From NCBI RefSeq assembly GCF_030252345.1, contig NZ_CP126980.1, forward strand, positions 1,139,501 through 1,203,500: a stretch of 64,000 nucleotides of DNA, in the 5' to 3' direction. Below are positions 35,750 to 44,646 of this stretch, one piece after another (position 1 is the first letter of the stretch; the number at the start of each line of letters is the position of its first letter). Origin of the DNA: Actinoplanes oblitus (GTDB taxonomy: Bacteria; Actinomycetota; Actinomycetes; Mycobacteriales; Micromonosporaceae). The notes beneath the pieces were generated by a model. The model searched no databases. It was not told the DNA's origin and saw nothing but the letters and a program-made list of their open reading frames with translations. Position numbers and translations under genes: made by a program.

Positions 35750-37786
35750 TTGAGCAACGACGCGCGAGCGGCGGCGAGGTCGGCCGCCGCCCTGGCCGGC
35801 TTCCTGATCGTCGCCGGGCTGCAGCTGGCAGTGGTGCTCGCCGTGCTGTGGACCGTGCTGAAGTCGCTGCCCACCGACTTCGCGCTGCGCGCCGGGGTGC
35901 CGCTGAGCATCGCCACGTTCGGCGCGCTCGGCTACGCCACCTGGCGGGCCCTGCGGCTGCGCCGGCGGCCCCCGGCCGGGGTGGCGGTGCCGCGGGCCGA
36001 CGCGCCCGAGCTGTGGGCTCTGGTGGACGCGGCGGCGGCCGCCGCCGGAGTGACCCCGCCCGCCGGGCTGACCGTCGTCGCCGACGCCACAGTGGTGGTG
36101 GGTGAGCGGACCCGGGCGCTCGGGCTCGGCGGCGGTCGGCGTGACCTCTACCTCGGGCTGCCGCTGCTGCAGGCGTGGGATCGCGGGCGGTTGCGCGCGG
36201 CGGTGGCGCACGAGCTGGCCCACGGCTCGGCCCGGCTGGGCCGGTGGGCGCCGGCGGCGTACCGGGGACGGGTTGCGGTGGGCCGGCTGGCGCCGCGCTG
36301 GAGCCGCGGCCGTAACCCGGCCGCCGCCGTCCTCCGGGCCTATGCCCGGTTCTATCGCCGCTGGGACGCGCCCTTCAGCCGGGCACAGGAGCTGGCCGCG
36401 GACCGGATCGCGGCGCAGCACGCCGGGGCCGAGGCGGCCACCGGCGCGCTGCGTGACCTGCCGGTGCTGGCCGGCATGCAGCGGCTGTTCCACGCCGAGT
36501 ACGTCGGTCCCGGCTGGCAGGCCGGGCAGGTGCCGGACGACCTGTTCGGCGGGTTCCTGCGGGTGCTCGCGGCGCGGGCCGAGGACGTGGCGATCCTGCG
36601 GGCGCGCGGGCCGGAGCCGGCCGGCGCCTGGGACACCCATCCGCCGCTCGCCGAGCGGCTGGCCGCCATGGCGCCCGCGTCCCCGGCGGATCCGGCGGCA
36701 CCGGAATCCGTGCCGGCCGCCATGGCGCCCGCGTCCCCGGCGGATCCGGCGGCACCGGAATCCACGGCGGCCGCGCTGACGCCCGCGTCCCCGGCGGATC
36801 AGCGGGCGTCGGAATCCGCGGTGGCTGCGGAAAGAGAGGAATCGGCCGGCGAACTGGTGCCCGACCTGCCCGCACTGGGCCGCGCGCTGCAAGCCGTCGC
36901 CTTCCCGCCGGCCGGGCGGGCCCAGGTGAGCTGGGACGACTTCCTCAGCCAGGCCCGCACCGCGGAGATGGAGCGGGAGGCCGAGGCGGCCCTGGCGACA
37001 GTGGCTCGGGCGGTCGGCACCGCGGTGCCGGACGCGGCCGGGATCCTGGAGCTGGCCGCCGACGGGCGGCTCGCCACCGCTGCCGCGAGCATCTTCCCCG
37101 GCCTCACCGCCGAGGAGACCGCCGACCGGATCGTCGAGCTGCTCTCCCTGATGCTCGCGCTGGCCGCGCTGCGCAGCGGGGTGGCCCGCTGGCGGCACAG
37201 CTGGACCGGCACCGCGGAGCTGGTCGCCGCGGACGGTGCCCACCTGAACCTGACCGACGTGGCCGCGGCCGCCGCCGACCCGGAGCAGGCCGAGGCGGTC
37301 CGCGCCTACCTCGCCCGGATCGGGGTGGATCTCGCCGCGTCCGGCGGCGAGCGACCGGCCGCCCGGGCGCAGGTGCTCGGCGGCCTGATCAACCTGTCGG
37401 CGGACGGCCGGCGGACCGACCTGCTCGTCACCGACCTGGGCTTCCTGCTGGTCCCCGGCCTGTCGCGGGGCAAGGGCGTGGCCGCCAAACGGCGGCTGCA
37501 GCAGATCGCGGCCGGCGGTGTCCCGGTCTCCGGCGAGGCGGGACCGGCGACGGCGGTGGCCACGATGGAGCCACCCGGCGACGGCCGGCGGTTCGTCCCG
37601 TTCGCCGACGTGGCCGAGGTGACCAGCCTGCCGGGCCGGCGACGCGGGTGGACGATCGGCCTGCACGACGGGGGCACCCTGACCCTGCGGCCGTCGCTGG
37701 ACACCGACGAGCTGCCGGGCGGATGGTCCGCCTGGGACGACGCAGTCACCTTCCTGACAGGAACGCGTCTCACCGGAACGCGCTGA
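35750..37786 (+). CDS. Membrane-anchored M48-type zinc metalloprotease with long C-terminal region
   Basis: A 678-residue protein. Two N-terminal spans (AALAGFLIVAGLQLAVVLAV and about 48-65) anchor it; the M48 motif His154-Glu-Leu-Ala-His158 and the third zinc ligand Glu214 (ELAADR) are intact. After the protease part comes a spacer with three 18-residue repeats (APASPADPAAPES), then about 300 residues with helical and barrel-like segments (ADIVELLS-like helices, a C-terminal GWTIGLHDGGTLTLRPS strand pair) that I do not recognise. TTG start at 35750 follows GAGGAG by six bases. M48 proteases take part in membrane protein quality control; the substrate here is unknown. Confidence 0.85.
   Translation: MSNDARAAARSAAALAGFLIVAGLQLAVVLAVLWTVLKSLPTDFALRAGVPLSIATFGALGYATWRALRLRRRPPAGVAVPRADAPELWALVDAAAAAAGVTPPAGLTVVADATVVVGERTRALGLGGGRRDLYLGLPLLQAWDRGRLRAAVAHELAHGSARLGRWAPAAYRGRVAVGRLAPRWSRGRNPAAAVLRAYARFYRRWDAPFSRAQELAADRIAAQHAGAEAATGALRDLPVLAGMQRLFHAEYVGPGWQAGQVPDDLFGGFLRVLAARAEDVAILRARGPEPAGAWDTHPPLAERLAAMAPASPADPAAPESVPAAMAPASPADPAAPESTAAALTPASPADQRASESAVAAEREESAGELVPDLPALGRALQAVAFPPAGRAQVSWDDFLSQARTAEMEREAEAALATVARAVGTAVPDAAGILELAADGRLATAAASIFPGLTAEETADRIVELLSLMLALAALRSGVARWRHSWTGTAELVAADGAHLNLTDVAAAAADPEQAEAVRAYLARIGVDLAASGGERPAARAQVLGGLINLSADGRRTDLLVTDLGFLLVPGLSRGKGVAAKRRLQQIAAGGVPVSGEAGPATAVATMEPPGDGRRFVPFADVAEVTSLPGRRRGWTIGLHDGGTLTLRPSLDTDELPGGWSAWDDAVTFLTGTRLTGTR
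36662..36823 (+). repeat. 54-bp in-frame tandem repeat inside the M48 protease gene
   Basis: Three copies start at 36662, 36716 and 36770. The first two are nearly identical (GCGCCCGCGTCCCCGGCGG core), the third has diverged. They encode a flexible Pro/Ala linker of 18-residue units. Confidence 0.9.
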
Positions 37787-37928
37787 CGTCTCGTCCGTTC
37801 CGAATGAGTCGCTCTTGGGCCCCTCCGGGTCACAATGACCTCAGCGATTGTTGGCTTCCCGGACTCTCGAAACGGGTAGCAGGGAACCGGTGCTGAGCGA
37901 GACGATCGCCGGGACACGGGGAGGCGCT

Positions 37929-38408
37929 ATGGAGCGGGGGCCGGTGGCGCTGTTCGGGGCCATCGTCGCGGTCGGGCTGGGCCCGGCGCTGTGGCTGGGC
38001 GTGCAGCTCGCCGCGATCAAGGCCCCGGCGGTCAGCACGCCGCCGGCCACCGTCCGCCAGCAGCAACTGCCGGCGGCCGAGACCGACTCGGGCGGTTACG
38101 GCGCCGGGGAGGCGTCGGAGACCGCCGACCCGATCATCGACCGGACCGTGCCGCCGGCCGCCGGGACGCCGGTCAAGCACGCGGCACCACGGCCCCCGGA
38201 CAGTCCCTCACCCTCGCCGTCACCGCCGGCCCGCCGGTCCGCGTCGCCGTCGCCGGTGGTCACCTCGTCACCGGCGGTGCCCAGCAGCCCGTCGGCCGAG
38301 TCCACCACCGTGCCGCCCGCCGACGACCCCACCGAGGGCGAGCCGGAGCCGTCCACCTCGCCGTCCGCCGACGAGTCCACCGCGCCGGACCCGGACGAGA
38401 CCTGGTAG
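37929..38408 (+). CDS. Membrane-anchored protein with Ser/Pro/Thr-rich outer tail
   Basis: A 159-residue protein. One membrane span (VALFGAIVAVGLGPALWLGV) follows a short N-terminus; the rest is a low-complexity region first rich in Pro and Ala, then Ser/Pro, finally acidic (DDPTEGEPEPS, then DPDETW at the end). No fold is expected. The ATG at 37929 has GGGGAGG five bases upstream, and third codon positions are almost all G or C to the stop. Its last 313 bp lie opposite the 3' end of the convergent WYL regulator. A wall-spanning or glycosylated role is possible. Confidence 0.75.
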   Translation: MERGPVALFGAIVAVGLGPALWLGVQLAAIKAPAVSTPPATVRQQQLPAAETDSGGYGAGEASETADPIIDRTVPPAAGTPVKHAAPRPPDSPSPSPSPPARRSASPSPVVTSSPAVPSSPSAESTTVPPADDPTEGEPEPSTSPSADESTAPDPDETW

Positions 38409-39370
38409 AGCGCGGCCAGGTCGCGGGCCGACGCGGCGAACCTCGCACGCAGCTCCGGTGGCCCCAGCACCTCCACCTCGGCGCCGAATTTCAGCAGCTC
38501 GAGGTGCCCGTGCCGGAGTGACTCGATGGGCACCACAGTGGTCCGCCAGCCGTCCGGGCCGGGCGGGCCGGCCGCGGTGTGCGCGACCCGGGACATCTCC
38601 GGGGCGAAGACGAACGGCATGGTGCGCAGGGCGTCCGGCGAGACTCGGACGGTGGCCTCGGCGGTGTAGACGCTCCGCTCGTACCGCTCGGTCCACTCGC
38701 GCCAGAAGCCGGCCAGGTCGAAGCCGGGCGGGCGGGTGGCCGGCTCGTCCAGCACCGCCGACTCCAGCACGTTCGTCACCCGGTACGTGGTGACCCGGTC
38801 GTTCCACTCGCCGACCAGGTACCACCGGCCGGCCTTGAGCACCACGCCGAGCGGGTTCAGCTCCCGGTCCACCTCGCGCGGCTGTTTCCAGCGCCGGTAC
38901 CGGATCCGCAGCCGCCGCCCGTCCCAGACCGCGCCGGCCACCGTGGCCAGGTGCGGCACCGGCTCGTCGGCCCGGAACCAGCCGGGCGCGTCCAGGTGGA
39001 AGCGGTCGCGGATCAGGTCGGCGCGCTCGGCCAGCTCGCCGGGCAGCGCGGCGCGCAGCTTGAGCTCGGCGGTGGCCAGCAGGGAACCGAGACCGAGCTC
39101 GGCCGCCGGGCCCGGCATCCCGGCCAGGAAGAGGGTGCCGGCCTCGGCGCCGGTCAGCCCGGTGAGCCGGGTGCGGTAGCCGTCCAGCAGCTGGTAGCCG
39201 CCGGTGGGGCCGCGGTCGGCGTAGATCGGCACGCCGGCCGCGCCGAGCGACTCGACATCCCGGTAGACGGTGCGCACCGAGACCTCCAGCTCGTCGGCGA
39301 GGGCCTGCGCCGTCATCCGGCCCCGCGCCTGCAGCAACAGGAGCAGGGAGACGAGTCGGCCGGCGCGCAT
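38096..39370 (-). CDS. WYL-domain transcriptional regulator with extended C-terminus
   Basis: A 424-residue YafY-type regulator. HTH_11 at the N-terminus (RMTAQALADELEVSVRTVYR), WYL domain in the middle (LNPLGVVLKAGRWYLVGEW, then TYRVTNV), and a WCX-like segment ending about ELRARFAASARDLAALYQV. Relatives normally stop here (near 38405). This frame continues for about 100 more residues of Ser/Gly/Asp-rich sequence opposite the facing gene at 37929-38408. The extension may be a real disordered tail or a lost stop codon. ATG at 39370 is used; a TTG at 39379 is an alternative. Confidence 0.85.
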   Translation of the reverse strand: MRAGRLVSLLLLLQARGRMTAQALADELEVSVRTVYRDVESLGAAGVPIYADRGPTGGYQLLDGYRTRLTGLTGAEAGTLFLAGMPGPAAELGLGSLLATAELKLRAALPGELAERADLIRDRFHLDAPGWFRADEPVPHLATVAGAVWDGRRLRIRYRRWKQPREVDRELNPLGVVLKAGRWYLVGEWNDRVTTYRVTNVLESAVLDEPATRPPGFDLAGFWREWTERYERSVYTAEATVRVSPDALRTMPFVFAPEMSRVAHTAAGPPGPDGWRTTVVPIESLRHGHLELLKFGAEVEVLGPPELRARFAASARDLAALYQVSSGSGAVDSSADGEVDGSGSPSVGSSAGGTVVDSADGLLGTAGDEVTTGDGDADRRAGGDGEGEGLSGGRGAACLTGVPAAGGTVRSMIGSAVSDASPAP

Positions 39371-39434
39371 GGCACCCAACGTACCGAGCGAGGGGAGTCC
39401 GGGTGGGACTCCCCCGCGTACCGGAAAATGGGTC

Positions 39435-40205
39435 TCAAAGGCCGAGCAGGCGGTCCAGGATGTCCCGGTACGCCCGCAGCTCCACCCGCAGCGCCTCGGT
39501 GTCGTCGCGGCCCGAGGCGAGCGAACCGCGGTGCTGACGCAGCGAGCTGGTCAGCTTCTCGATGGTCTCGTCGACCAGCGCGGCGGCCTCGCCGGTGCTC
39601 GTCTTCGGGTCGTCGACGAAGCGCAGCTGGATGTCGCGCCAGCGGTCGCGCAGCGGCTGGGTCTCGGATTCTGGGAAGAACGCGGTGGGACCGGACGCGG
39701 CGGGTGCGGCGGGCTCGGTGGTAGTGGCCGTGTCCGTGGCCCTGTCCGTGTCCGTGTCCGTGCGCGTGTCTCTGTCGGTATCGGTGCCGGTGTCCCGGTC
39801 CGTGACCGTGTCGTTGTCGGTGACCGGGATCGCCGCGACGGCGACGACCGGCTCGGCCTCCTCGACCACCTTGGGGTCCTCGAAGGTGCCGCGGTCGTCG
39901 ATCGCCTCGTCCACAGTGGTGTCGTGGACCCGGTCCTCGCCCGCGCGCTCCGCCTCGTCCCGGTGCTCGTGCCGTTCCTCGTGGCGCTGCTCGTCGGTGA
40001 CCGGCGCGTCCGCCTCGGCGCGGCGGTCGGCGATCGGCTGGGTGGCGTCGTCGTCGTGCGGATCGCGGTGGGTGCCCGGCTCGTCCGGCCGATCGTCGGC
40101 GGGTGCGTCCTGCCACGGCGACCCGGCGCGCTGCGGCGGCACAGCGTCGGTCCGGTCGCCCTGGTCGGTGGCGTTGTCCGGGGCCTCGTTGGAGAAGAAG
40201 CGCAT
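39435..40205 (-). CDS. Acidic protein with Thr/Asp repeat linker and C-terminal domain shared with the neighbour
   Basis: A 256-residue soluble, highly charged protein. Residues about 1-170 are disordered in character, Asp/Arg/His-rich, with a TDTD-type repeat (TDTDRDTRTDTDTDR) encoded by GTGTCC/GTGTCG hexamers near 39719-39830. The C-terminal 75 residues (WRDIQLRFVDDPKTSTGEAA, then LRAYRDILDRLLG) match the middle and end of the upstream membrane protein (VQIRFVDSPKEAVGTADELV, then LVHYRALFADLLGE). The ATG has GAGGAG eight bases upstream; it is 11 bp after the upstream gene, so they form an operon. Function unknown. Confidence 0.8.
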   Translation of the reverse strand: MRFFSNEAPDNATDQGDRTDAVPPQRAGSPWQDAPADDRPDEPGTHRDPHDDDATQPIADRRAEADAPVTDEQRHEERHEHRDEAERAGEDRVHDTTVDEAIDDRGTFEDPKVVEEAEPVVAVAAIPVTDNDTVTDRDTGTDTDRDTRTDTDTDRATDTATTTEPAAPAASGPTAFFPESETQPLRDRWRDIQLRFVDDPKTSTGEAAALVDETIEKLTSSLRQHRGSLASGRDDTEALRVELRAYRDILDRLLGL

Positions 40206-40216
40206 CGTGGGGCTCC

Positions 40217-40876
40217 TCAGCGGCTGGTGGCGTCGTTCTCGGGGGCGGGCTTGTCGGCCGGCGCGCCGGCCGGCTTCTCGGTCTCGGTGACGGATCGGTC
40301 CGCGGTGGTCCGCGGCGTGGGCACCGCGGTACTGCCGCCCGGCACCGGGTCCTCGCCGAGCAGGTCGGCGAAGAGGGCCCGGTAGTGGACCAGCGCCTGG
40401 CGCAGGTCCTCGGTGCCGGCCTCGTCATTCTTACTGCGCTGGCTGATCTCGTGGGCGGCCCGGTAGTGCTCCAGCGTGGCGGCGTGCTCGACGGAGAGGT
40501 TGGCGAGCCGCTCGTCGTAGTCGGCGGTCGGATAGCCGCGCTCGGTGATCAGCCGGGTGACCAGCTCGTCGGCGGTGCCCACCGCCTCCTTCGGACTGTC
40601 CACGAAGCGGATCTGGACCTCTTCCCAGGCGGCGGCGTATTTCGCCCGGGACTCCGCGGAGAGCGGCGTGAGCTCCAGCTGCGCGTGCCGCTTGGTGCGC
40701 TCCAGCAGCTCGCGCTCCGCCTCGGTGCGGTTGCCGGTGTCGGCGACCACCCGGTCGTACTCGGGTCCGAAGGTCTGCTGCAGCTTGCGACGCCGGCCGG
40801 CCCGGACCGCGAGCACGATCGCGGCCAGCACCAGCAGGATGACGACGATCAGGACGATGGTGGCGGTGGCGGACAT
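40217..40876 (-). CDS. Single-span membrane protein of unknown function, paralogous domain with next gene
   Basis: A 219-residue protein with an N-terminal span (TATIVLIVVILLVLAAIVLA), a basic patch (RAGRRRKL) and a cytoplasmic helical domain (FGPEYDRVVADTGNRTEAER), then the WEEVQIRFVDSPKEAVGTAD domain shared with the following gene, and a disordered tail. This type is widespread in actinobacteria but its role is unknown to me. GGAGG lies six bases before the ATG at 40876. First gene of a two-gene operon. Confidence 0.85.
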   Translation of the reverse strand: MSATATIVLIVVILLVLAAIVLAVRAGRRRKLQQTFGPEYDRVVADTGNRTEAERELLERTKRHAQLELTPLSAESRAKYAAAWEEVQIRFVDSPKEAVGTADELVTRLITERGYPTADYDERLANLSVEHAATLEHYRAAHEISQRSKNDEAGTEDLRQALVHYRALFADLLGEDPVPGGSTAVPTPRTTADRSVTETEKPAGAPADKPAPENDATSR

Positions 40877-41145
40877 CAGGTTCCTCCTTCTTCCATAGCC
40901 GATATGCCCACTCACACCCATCCATCAATCGCGTTGAGTGCGCTGAAGTGGAGATCCGCGGCGGGTACCGGGGACAAAGGGAATGGAAGGGAAGTTTCTG
41001 ATGGCCCGGAAGCTGGCTGTCACGGACGTCTTTACGTATTCTTCCGGGGCGCATCTCACCCGGGCCGGCCGTCCACTTCTGATCGGCCGGTTCCCGGGCC
41101 GCGGATGTGTCGCCGTTTTCTGCCGAACCCCTCGGGCGGAGCTTG

Positions 41146-43854
41146 ATGAGAAGCCGCAACTGGTCGATCAGATCGAAGATCATCGCGATGGTCGCGGTGC
41201 CGCTCGCCGCGCTTCTCGCGCTCTGGGTCTTCGCGACGGCGGCGACGGCCGGACCGGCGATGGATCTGCTGAACGCCCGGGACGTGGTGCTGCGGATGGG
41301 CGACCCGGGTCTGCAACTGATCGCGCAGCTGCAGCGGGAGCGCCACTTCTCCGCCGTCTACCTGGCCGCCAAGCAGACACCGGGCACCGAGCTGAAGGTC
41401 CAGCGGGCGGCGACCGACGCGGCGATCGCCGACTTCCGGCGCGCCGCCGCCGGACTGGACGTGTCGGCTGACCTGAAGGTCCGGGTCGGGACGCTGTTCC
41501 AGCACTTCGACGCGCTGCCGGCCACCCGGGCCCGGATCGACGCGCGCGAGGTCCGGCTGCTCGACATGGTGAACACGTACAACGACGTGCTGGACGCCGG
41601 CTTCGACGTCTCCGCCACCGCCGCCGTCTTCTTCCACGAGAAGGTCGACCGGGAGGTGCGTGGCCTGATCACCGGGTACCGCGGGCTGGAGTACCTGTCC
41701 CGGGTGGACGCGACGCTGGCCGGGGCGAACGCGTCCGGCAAGGTCGACGAGCGGACCCGCGGCCAGCTGATCGAGGACGTCGCGACCTCGCGGTACCTGC
41801 TCAAGTCGGGCGTCGCGGACATGCCGGAGCGGGCCCGCGGCGACTACGCCCAGCTGGTCACCCGCGGTTCCACCTTCGTCACGCTGGACGTGCTGCAGAA
41901 CAGGCTGCTCAACCTGAGCTACACCGGGGCCGCGCCGCCGGTGAAGGGCACCGAGTGGCAGCCGGTCTTCGACCAGGTCTCCGCCGAGTTACGGGCGTTC
42001 GAGCTGCGTACCGTCGACGCGGTCGCCTCGGACGCCACCCCGCTCGCCATCACCGTCTTCCTCTGGCTGGGCCTGTCCGCGCTGCTCGGCCTGGTCGCGT
42101 TCGTGCTGGCCATCTGGGTGTCGGTGCGGGTCGGCCGGTCGATCGTCGGCCGGCTGATCAAGCTGCGCCGGGAGGCGCTGGAGATGGCCTCCGAGCGGCT
42201 GCCCACCGTGGTCCGGCGCCTGCAGCGCGGCGAGGCGGTCGACGTGGACGTGGAGACGCCCCCGCTGGACTACGGCAAGGACGAGATCGGCCAGCTCGGC
42301 CAGGCCTTCAACGACGTGCAGCGCACCGCTGTGCAGTCCGCCGTCGACGAGGCGAACGTGCGGCGTGGCATCAACGAGGTCTTCCTCAACATCGCCCGGC
42401 GTAGCCAGACGCTGCTGCACCGCCAGCTCTCGCTGCTGGACAAGATGGAGCGCCGGGAGACCGAGCCGCAGGAGCTGGAGGACCTCTACCGGGTCGACCA
42501 CCTGGCCACCCGGATGCGGCGGCACGCCGAGGACCTGGTCATCCTGGCCGGGGCGGCGCCCGGCCGGGGCTGGCGCAACCCGGTGCCGGTGATCGACGTG
42601 GTCCGCGGGGCGATCAGCGAGGTGGAGGACTACAAGCGGGTGGACATCCGCACGGTGGCCGCCTCCGCGCTCTTCGGCCGGGCCGTCGGTGACGTCATCC
42701 ATCTGCTCGCCGAGCTGATCGAGAACGCCGCCTCGTTCTCCCCGCCGCACACCCGGGTGCAGGTCTCCGGGCAGCTGCTGCCGAACGGGTACGCCATCGA
42801 GGTGGAGGACCGCGGCCTGGGCATGTCCGCGGAGGCGCTGGAGCAGGCGAACCGGCGGCTGGCCGAGCCGCCCGAGTTCGACCCGGCGGACAGCGCCCGG
42901 CTGGGCCTGTTCGTGGTGGCGCAGCTGGCTCACCGGCATCACATCCGGGTGTCGTTGCAGGCCTCGCCGTACGGCGGGATCACCGCGGTGGCGCTGCTCC
43001 CCGGCGACCTGGTCACCGAGGCGCCCGCGCCCACCGCCGTCGGTGGTCGCGCCACCCCCAAGTCGCTGGCCGGCCCCGGTGCGGACGGCCCGGCCGAGCC
43101 CGCCCCGGCCGTCCCGCAGTGGCCCGGCGGCGGCGAGCTGCAGCAGGTGCCGGCGGTGCCCCGGCAGCGGACTGGCAACGGCGAGTCACTGCCGGCGCAC
43201 GGGCTCAACGGGAGCGAGCCCGGCGGTGCCACGCCCGGCGGTCCCATGCCCAGCGCGGTCGCGTCCGAGCTCAGCCCGGACGGCCTGGTGCAGCGCAAGC
43301 GGGTCCGGCGCACCCCGCGGGTGCCACCGGCCGAGTTGCCCCCGGCGGCCACCGCCGGTCAGCTCGACGACGTGGCGGGCGCGCTCGGCGCACCCCGCTC
43401 GGTGCCCCGCAACTCGGCGCCGCTGATGCCGACCTCGGCCGCGCCGCTGTTCACCAGCGCGGAGCCACCGACGCCAGTCGCACCGACCTCGGCCGCGCCG
43501 ATGTTCGCCGCGCCGACCTCGGCGCCGCCGGCCGGCAACGGTGCTGGTGACGAACCGACCGTACGGCTCGGTCCGGACGGCCTGCCCAAGCGGGTCCGGC
43601 AGGCCAGCCTGGCCCCGCAGCTGCGCAATCCGGTGGTCGAGCCGGAGTCCACCGCGCCGCAGCGGTCGCCGGAGCAGGTACGTACGCTGATGAGCGCGCT
43701 GCAGCTGGGCACCACCCGGGGGCGCATCCAAGCCTCCAAGGTGGCCGGCGAGAGCGCCGGCAAGGCAGTATCCGGGGCCGACGGCGATGCGGCCGGCGAC
43801 CGTGCCGGAAGCCCCGGCGGTAATGACAGCAACAGGCCGGAGAAGGACGCATAG
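41146..43854 (+). CDS. cvnA: Conservon sensor histidine kinase-like protein with NIT domain (CvnA)
   Basis: A 902-residue membrane protein that heads a complete conservon. Two spans (about 11-35 and 298-326) enclose an outer nitrate/nitrite-sensing (NIT) type domain with LIAQLQRERHFSAVYLA and YRGLEYLSRVDATLAG. HAMP and a coiled region follow, then an HATPase_c domain with N-box ELIENAASFSPP (near 523) and G-box EDRGLGM. A conventional His phosphorylation box is not clear, as in other CvnA proteins. The last 270 residues are a Pro/Ala-rich tail. In Streptomyces, CvnA forms a membrane complex with CvnB, C and D resembling a G-protein-coupled system. The ATG has GGAG five bases upstream. Confidence 0.93.
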   Translation: MRSRNWSIRSKIIAMVAVPLAALLALWVFATAATAGPAMDLLNARDVVLRMGDPGLQLIAQLQRERHFSAVYLAAKQTPGTELKVQRAATDAAIADFRRAAAGLDVSADLKVRVGTLFQHFDALPATRARIDAREVRLLDMVNTYNDVLDAGFDVSATAAVFFHEKVDREVRGLITGYRGLEYLSRVDATLAGANASGKVDERTRGQLIEDVATSRYLLKSGVADMPERARGDYAQLVTRGSTFVTLDVLQNRLLNLSYTGAAPPVKGTEWQPVFDQVSAELRAFELRTVDAVASDATPLAITVFLWLGLSALLGLVAFVLAIWVSVRVGRSIVGRLIKLRREALEMASERLPTVVRRLQRGEAVDVDVETPPLDYGKDEIGQLGQAFNDVQRTAVQSAVDEANVRRGINEVFLNIARRSQTLLHRQLSLLDKMERRETEPQELEDLYRVDHLATRMRRHAEDLVILAGAAPGRGWRNPVPVIDVVRGAISEVEDYKRVDIRTVAASALFGRAVGDVIHLLAELIENAASFSPPHTRVQVSGQLLPNGYAIEVEDRGLGMSAEALEQANRRLAEPPEFDPADSARLGLFVVAQLAHRHHIRVSLQASPYGGITAVALLPGDLVTEAPAPTAVGGRATPKSLAGPGADGPAEPAPAVPQWPGGGELQQVPAVPRQRTGNGESLPAHGLNGSEPGGATPGGPMPSAVASELSPDGLVQRKRVRRTPRVPPAELPPAATAGQLDDVAGALGAPRSVPRNSAPLMPTSAAPLFTSAEPPTPVAPTSAAPMFAAPTSAPPAGNGAGDEPTVRLGPDGLPKRVRQASLAPQLRNPVVEPESTAPQRSPEQVRTLMSALQLGTTRGRIQASKVAGESAGKAVSGADGDAAGDRAGSPGGNDSNRPEKDA

Positions 43855-44270
43855 TGGCACAGACGACGAAGCAGAGCGCGAACCTCACCTGGCTCCTCGA
43901 CGATCTCGTCGAGCGGGTGCCGACCGCACAGCAGGCCGTGGTGCTCTCCGCGGACGGCCTGATGCTGGGCGCCTCGGCCGCGATGAGCCGGGAGGACGCC
44001 GAGCACCTCTCGGCGATGGCGGCCGGGTTCCAGAGTCTGGCCAAGGGCGCGAGCCGGCATTTCGGGGCCGGGCAGGTCCGCCAGACGGTGGTGGAGATGG
44101 AGGAGGCGTTCCTCTTCGTCACCGCCGCCGGACAGGGCGCCTGCCTGGCCGTGCTGGCCTCGGCCGACGCCGATCTCGGGCTGATCGCCTACGAGATGGC
44201 GATGCTGGTCACCCGGGTCGGTCAGACGATGAGTGCCCCGGAGCGCACGTTGGCGCCCGATGCCCGCTGA
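43854..44270 (+). CDS. cvnB: Roadblock/LC7-domain protein (CvnB)
   Basis: A 138-residue roadblock/LC7 protein (NLTWLLDDLVERVPTAQQAV, then VLSADGLMLGASAAM). In conservons and in MglA/MglB systems such proteins act as partners or GTPase-activating factors of a small Ras-like GTPase. Its GTG overlaps the last base of the cvnA stop. Second gene of the conservon. Confidence 0.95.
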   Translation: MAQTTKQSANLTWLLDDLVERVPTAQQAVVLSADGLMLGASAAMSREDAEHLSAMAAGFQSLAKGASRHFGAGQVRQTVVEMEEAFLFVTAAGQGACLAVLASADADLGLIAYEMAMLVTRVGQTMSAPERTLAPDAR

Positions 44271-44646
44271 ACCTGCCGACATGGCACACGACTGGATGGA
44301 TCACGACGCCGGGCCGGTGGTCCGCCCGTACGCGATGACCCAGGGCCGCGTCGCACCGTCCGGTGGCGACTTCGACCTGGTCGCGTTCGTGGTGGCCACC
44401 GTGCCGGACCTGGCGCCGGGCATCCAGTTGCAACCGGAGCACCACGCCATCGTGGCCGCGGCCTGGGAGCCGATCTCGGTGGTCGAGGTGGCGTCCCACC
44501 TGGACCTGTCGATCGGCGTGGTCCGGGTTCTGCTCGGTGATCTACGCTCGGCGGGTCTCATCTCGCTGTACGAACCCCCGGCGGCAACCCAGCCGCACGA
44601 CGTCGACGTTCTCAAGGCGGTTGTCAATGGACTCCGTGCGCTCTGA
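44260..44646 (+). CDS. cvnC: DUF742 protein (CvnC)
   Basis: A protein of about 128 residues with the DUF742 domain: VRPYAMTQGRVAPSGGDFDL followed by a winged-helix-like half (WEPISVVEVASHLDLSIGVV, then LLGDLRSAGLISLYEPP). It is a fixed part of conservons. The ATG at 44260 overlaps cvnB; ATG at 44281 is an alternative start, and neither has a strong binding site, which fits translational coupling. Confidence 0.92.
   Translation: MPAEPADMAHDWMDHDAGPVVRPYAMTQGRVAPSGGDFDLVAFVVATVPDLAPGIQLQPEHHAIVAAAWEPISVVEVASHLDLSIGVVRVLLGDLRSAGLISLYEPPAATQPHDVDVLKAVVNGLRAL

Noticed and set aside
38406..39370. Truncated WYL regulator ending near 38405
   Set aside because: Family length suggests this, but no stop codon is present there, so the longer frame is reported with the doubt noted.
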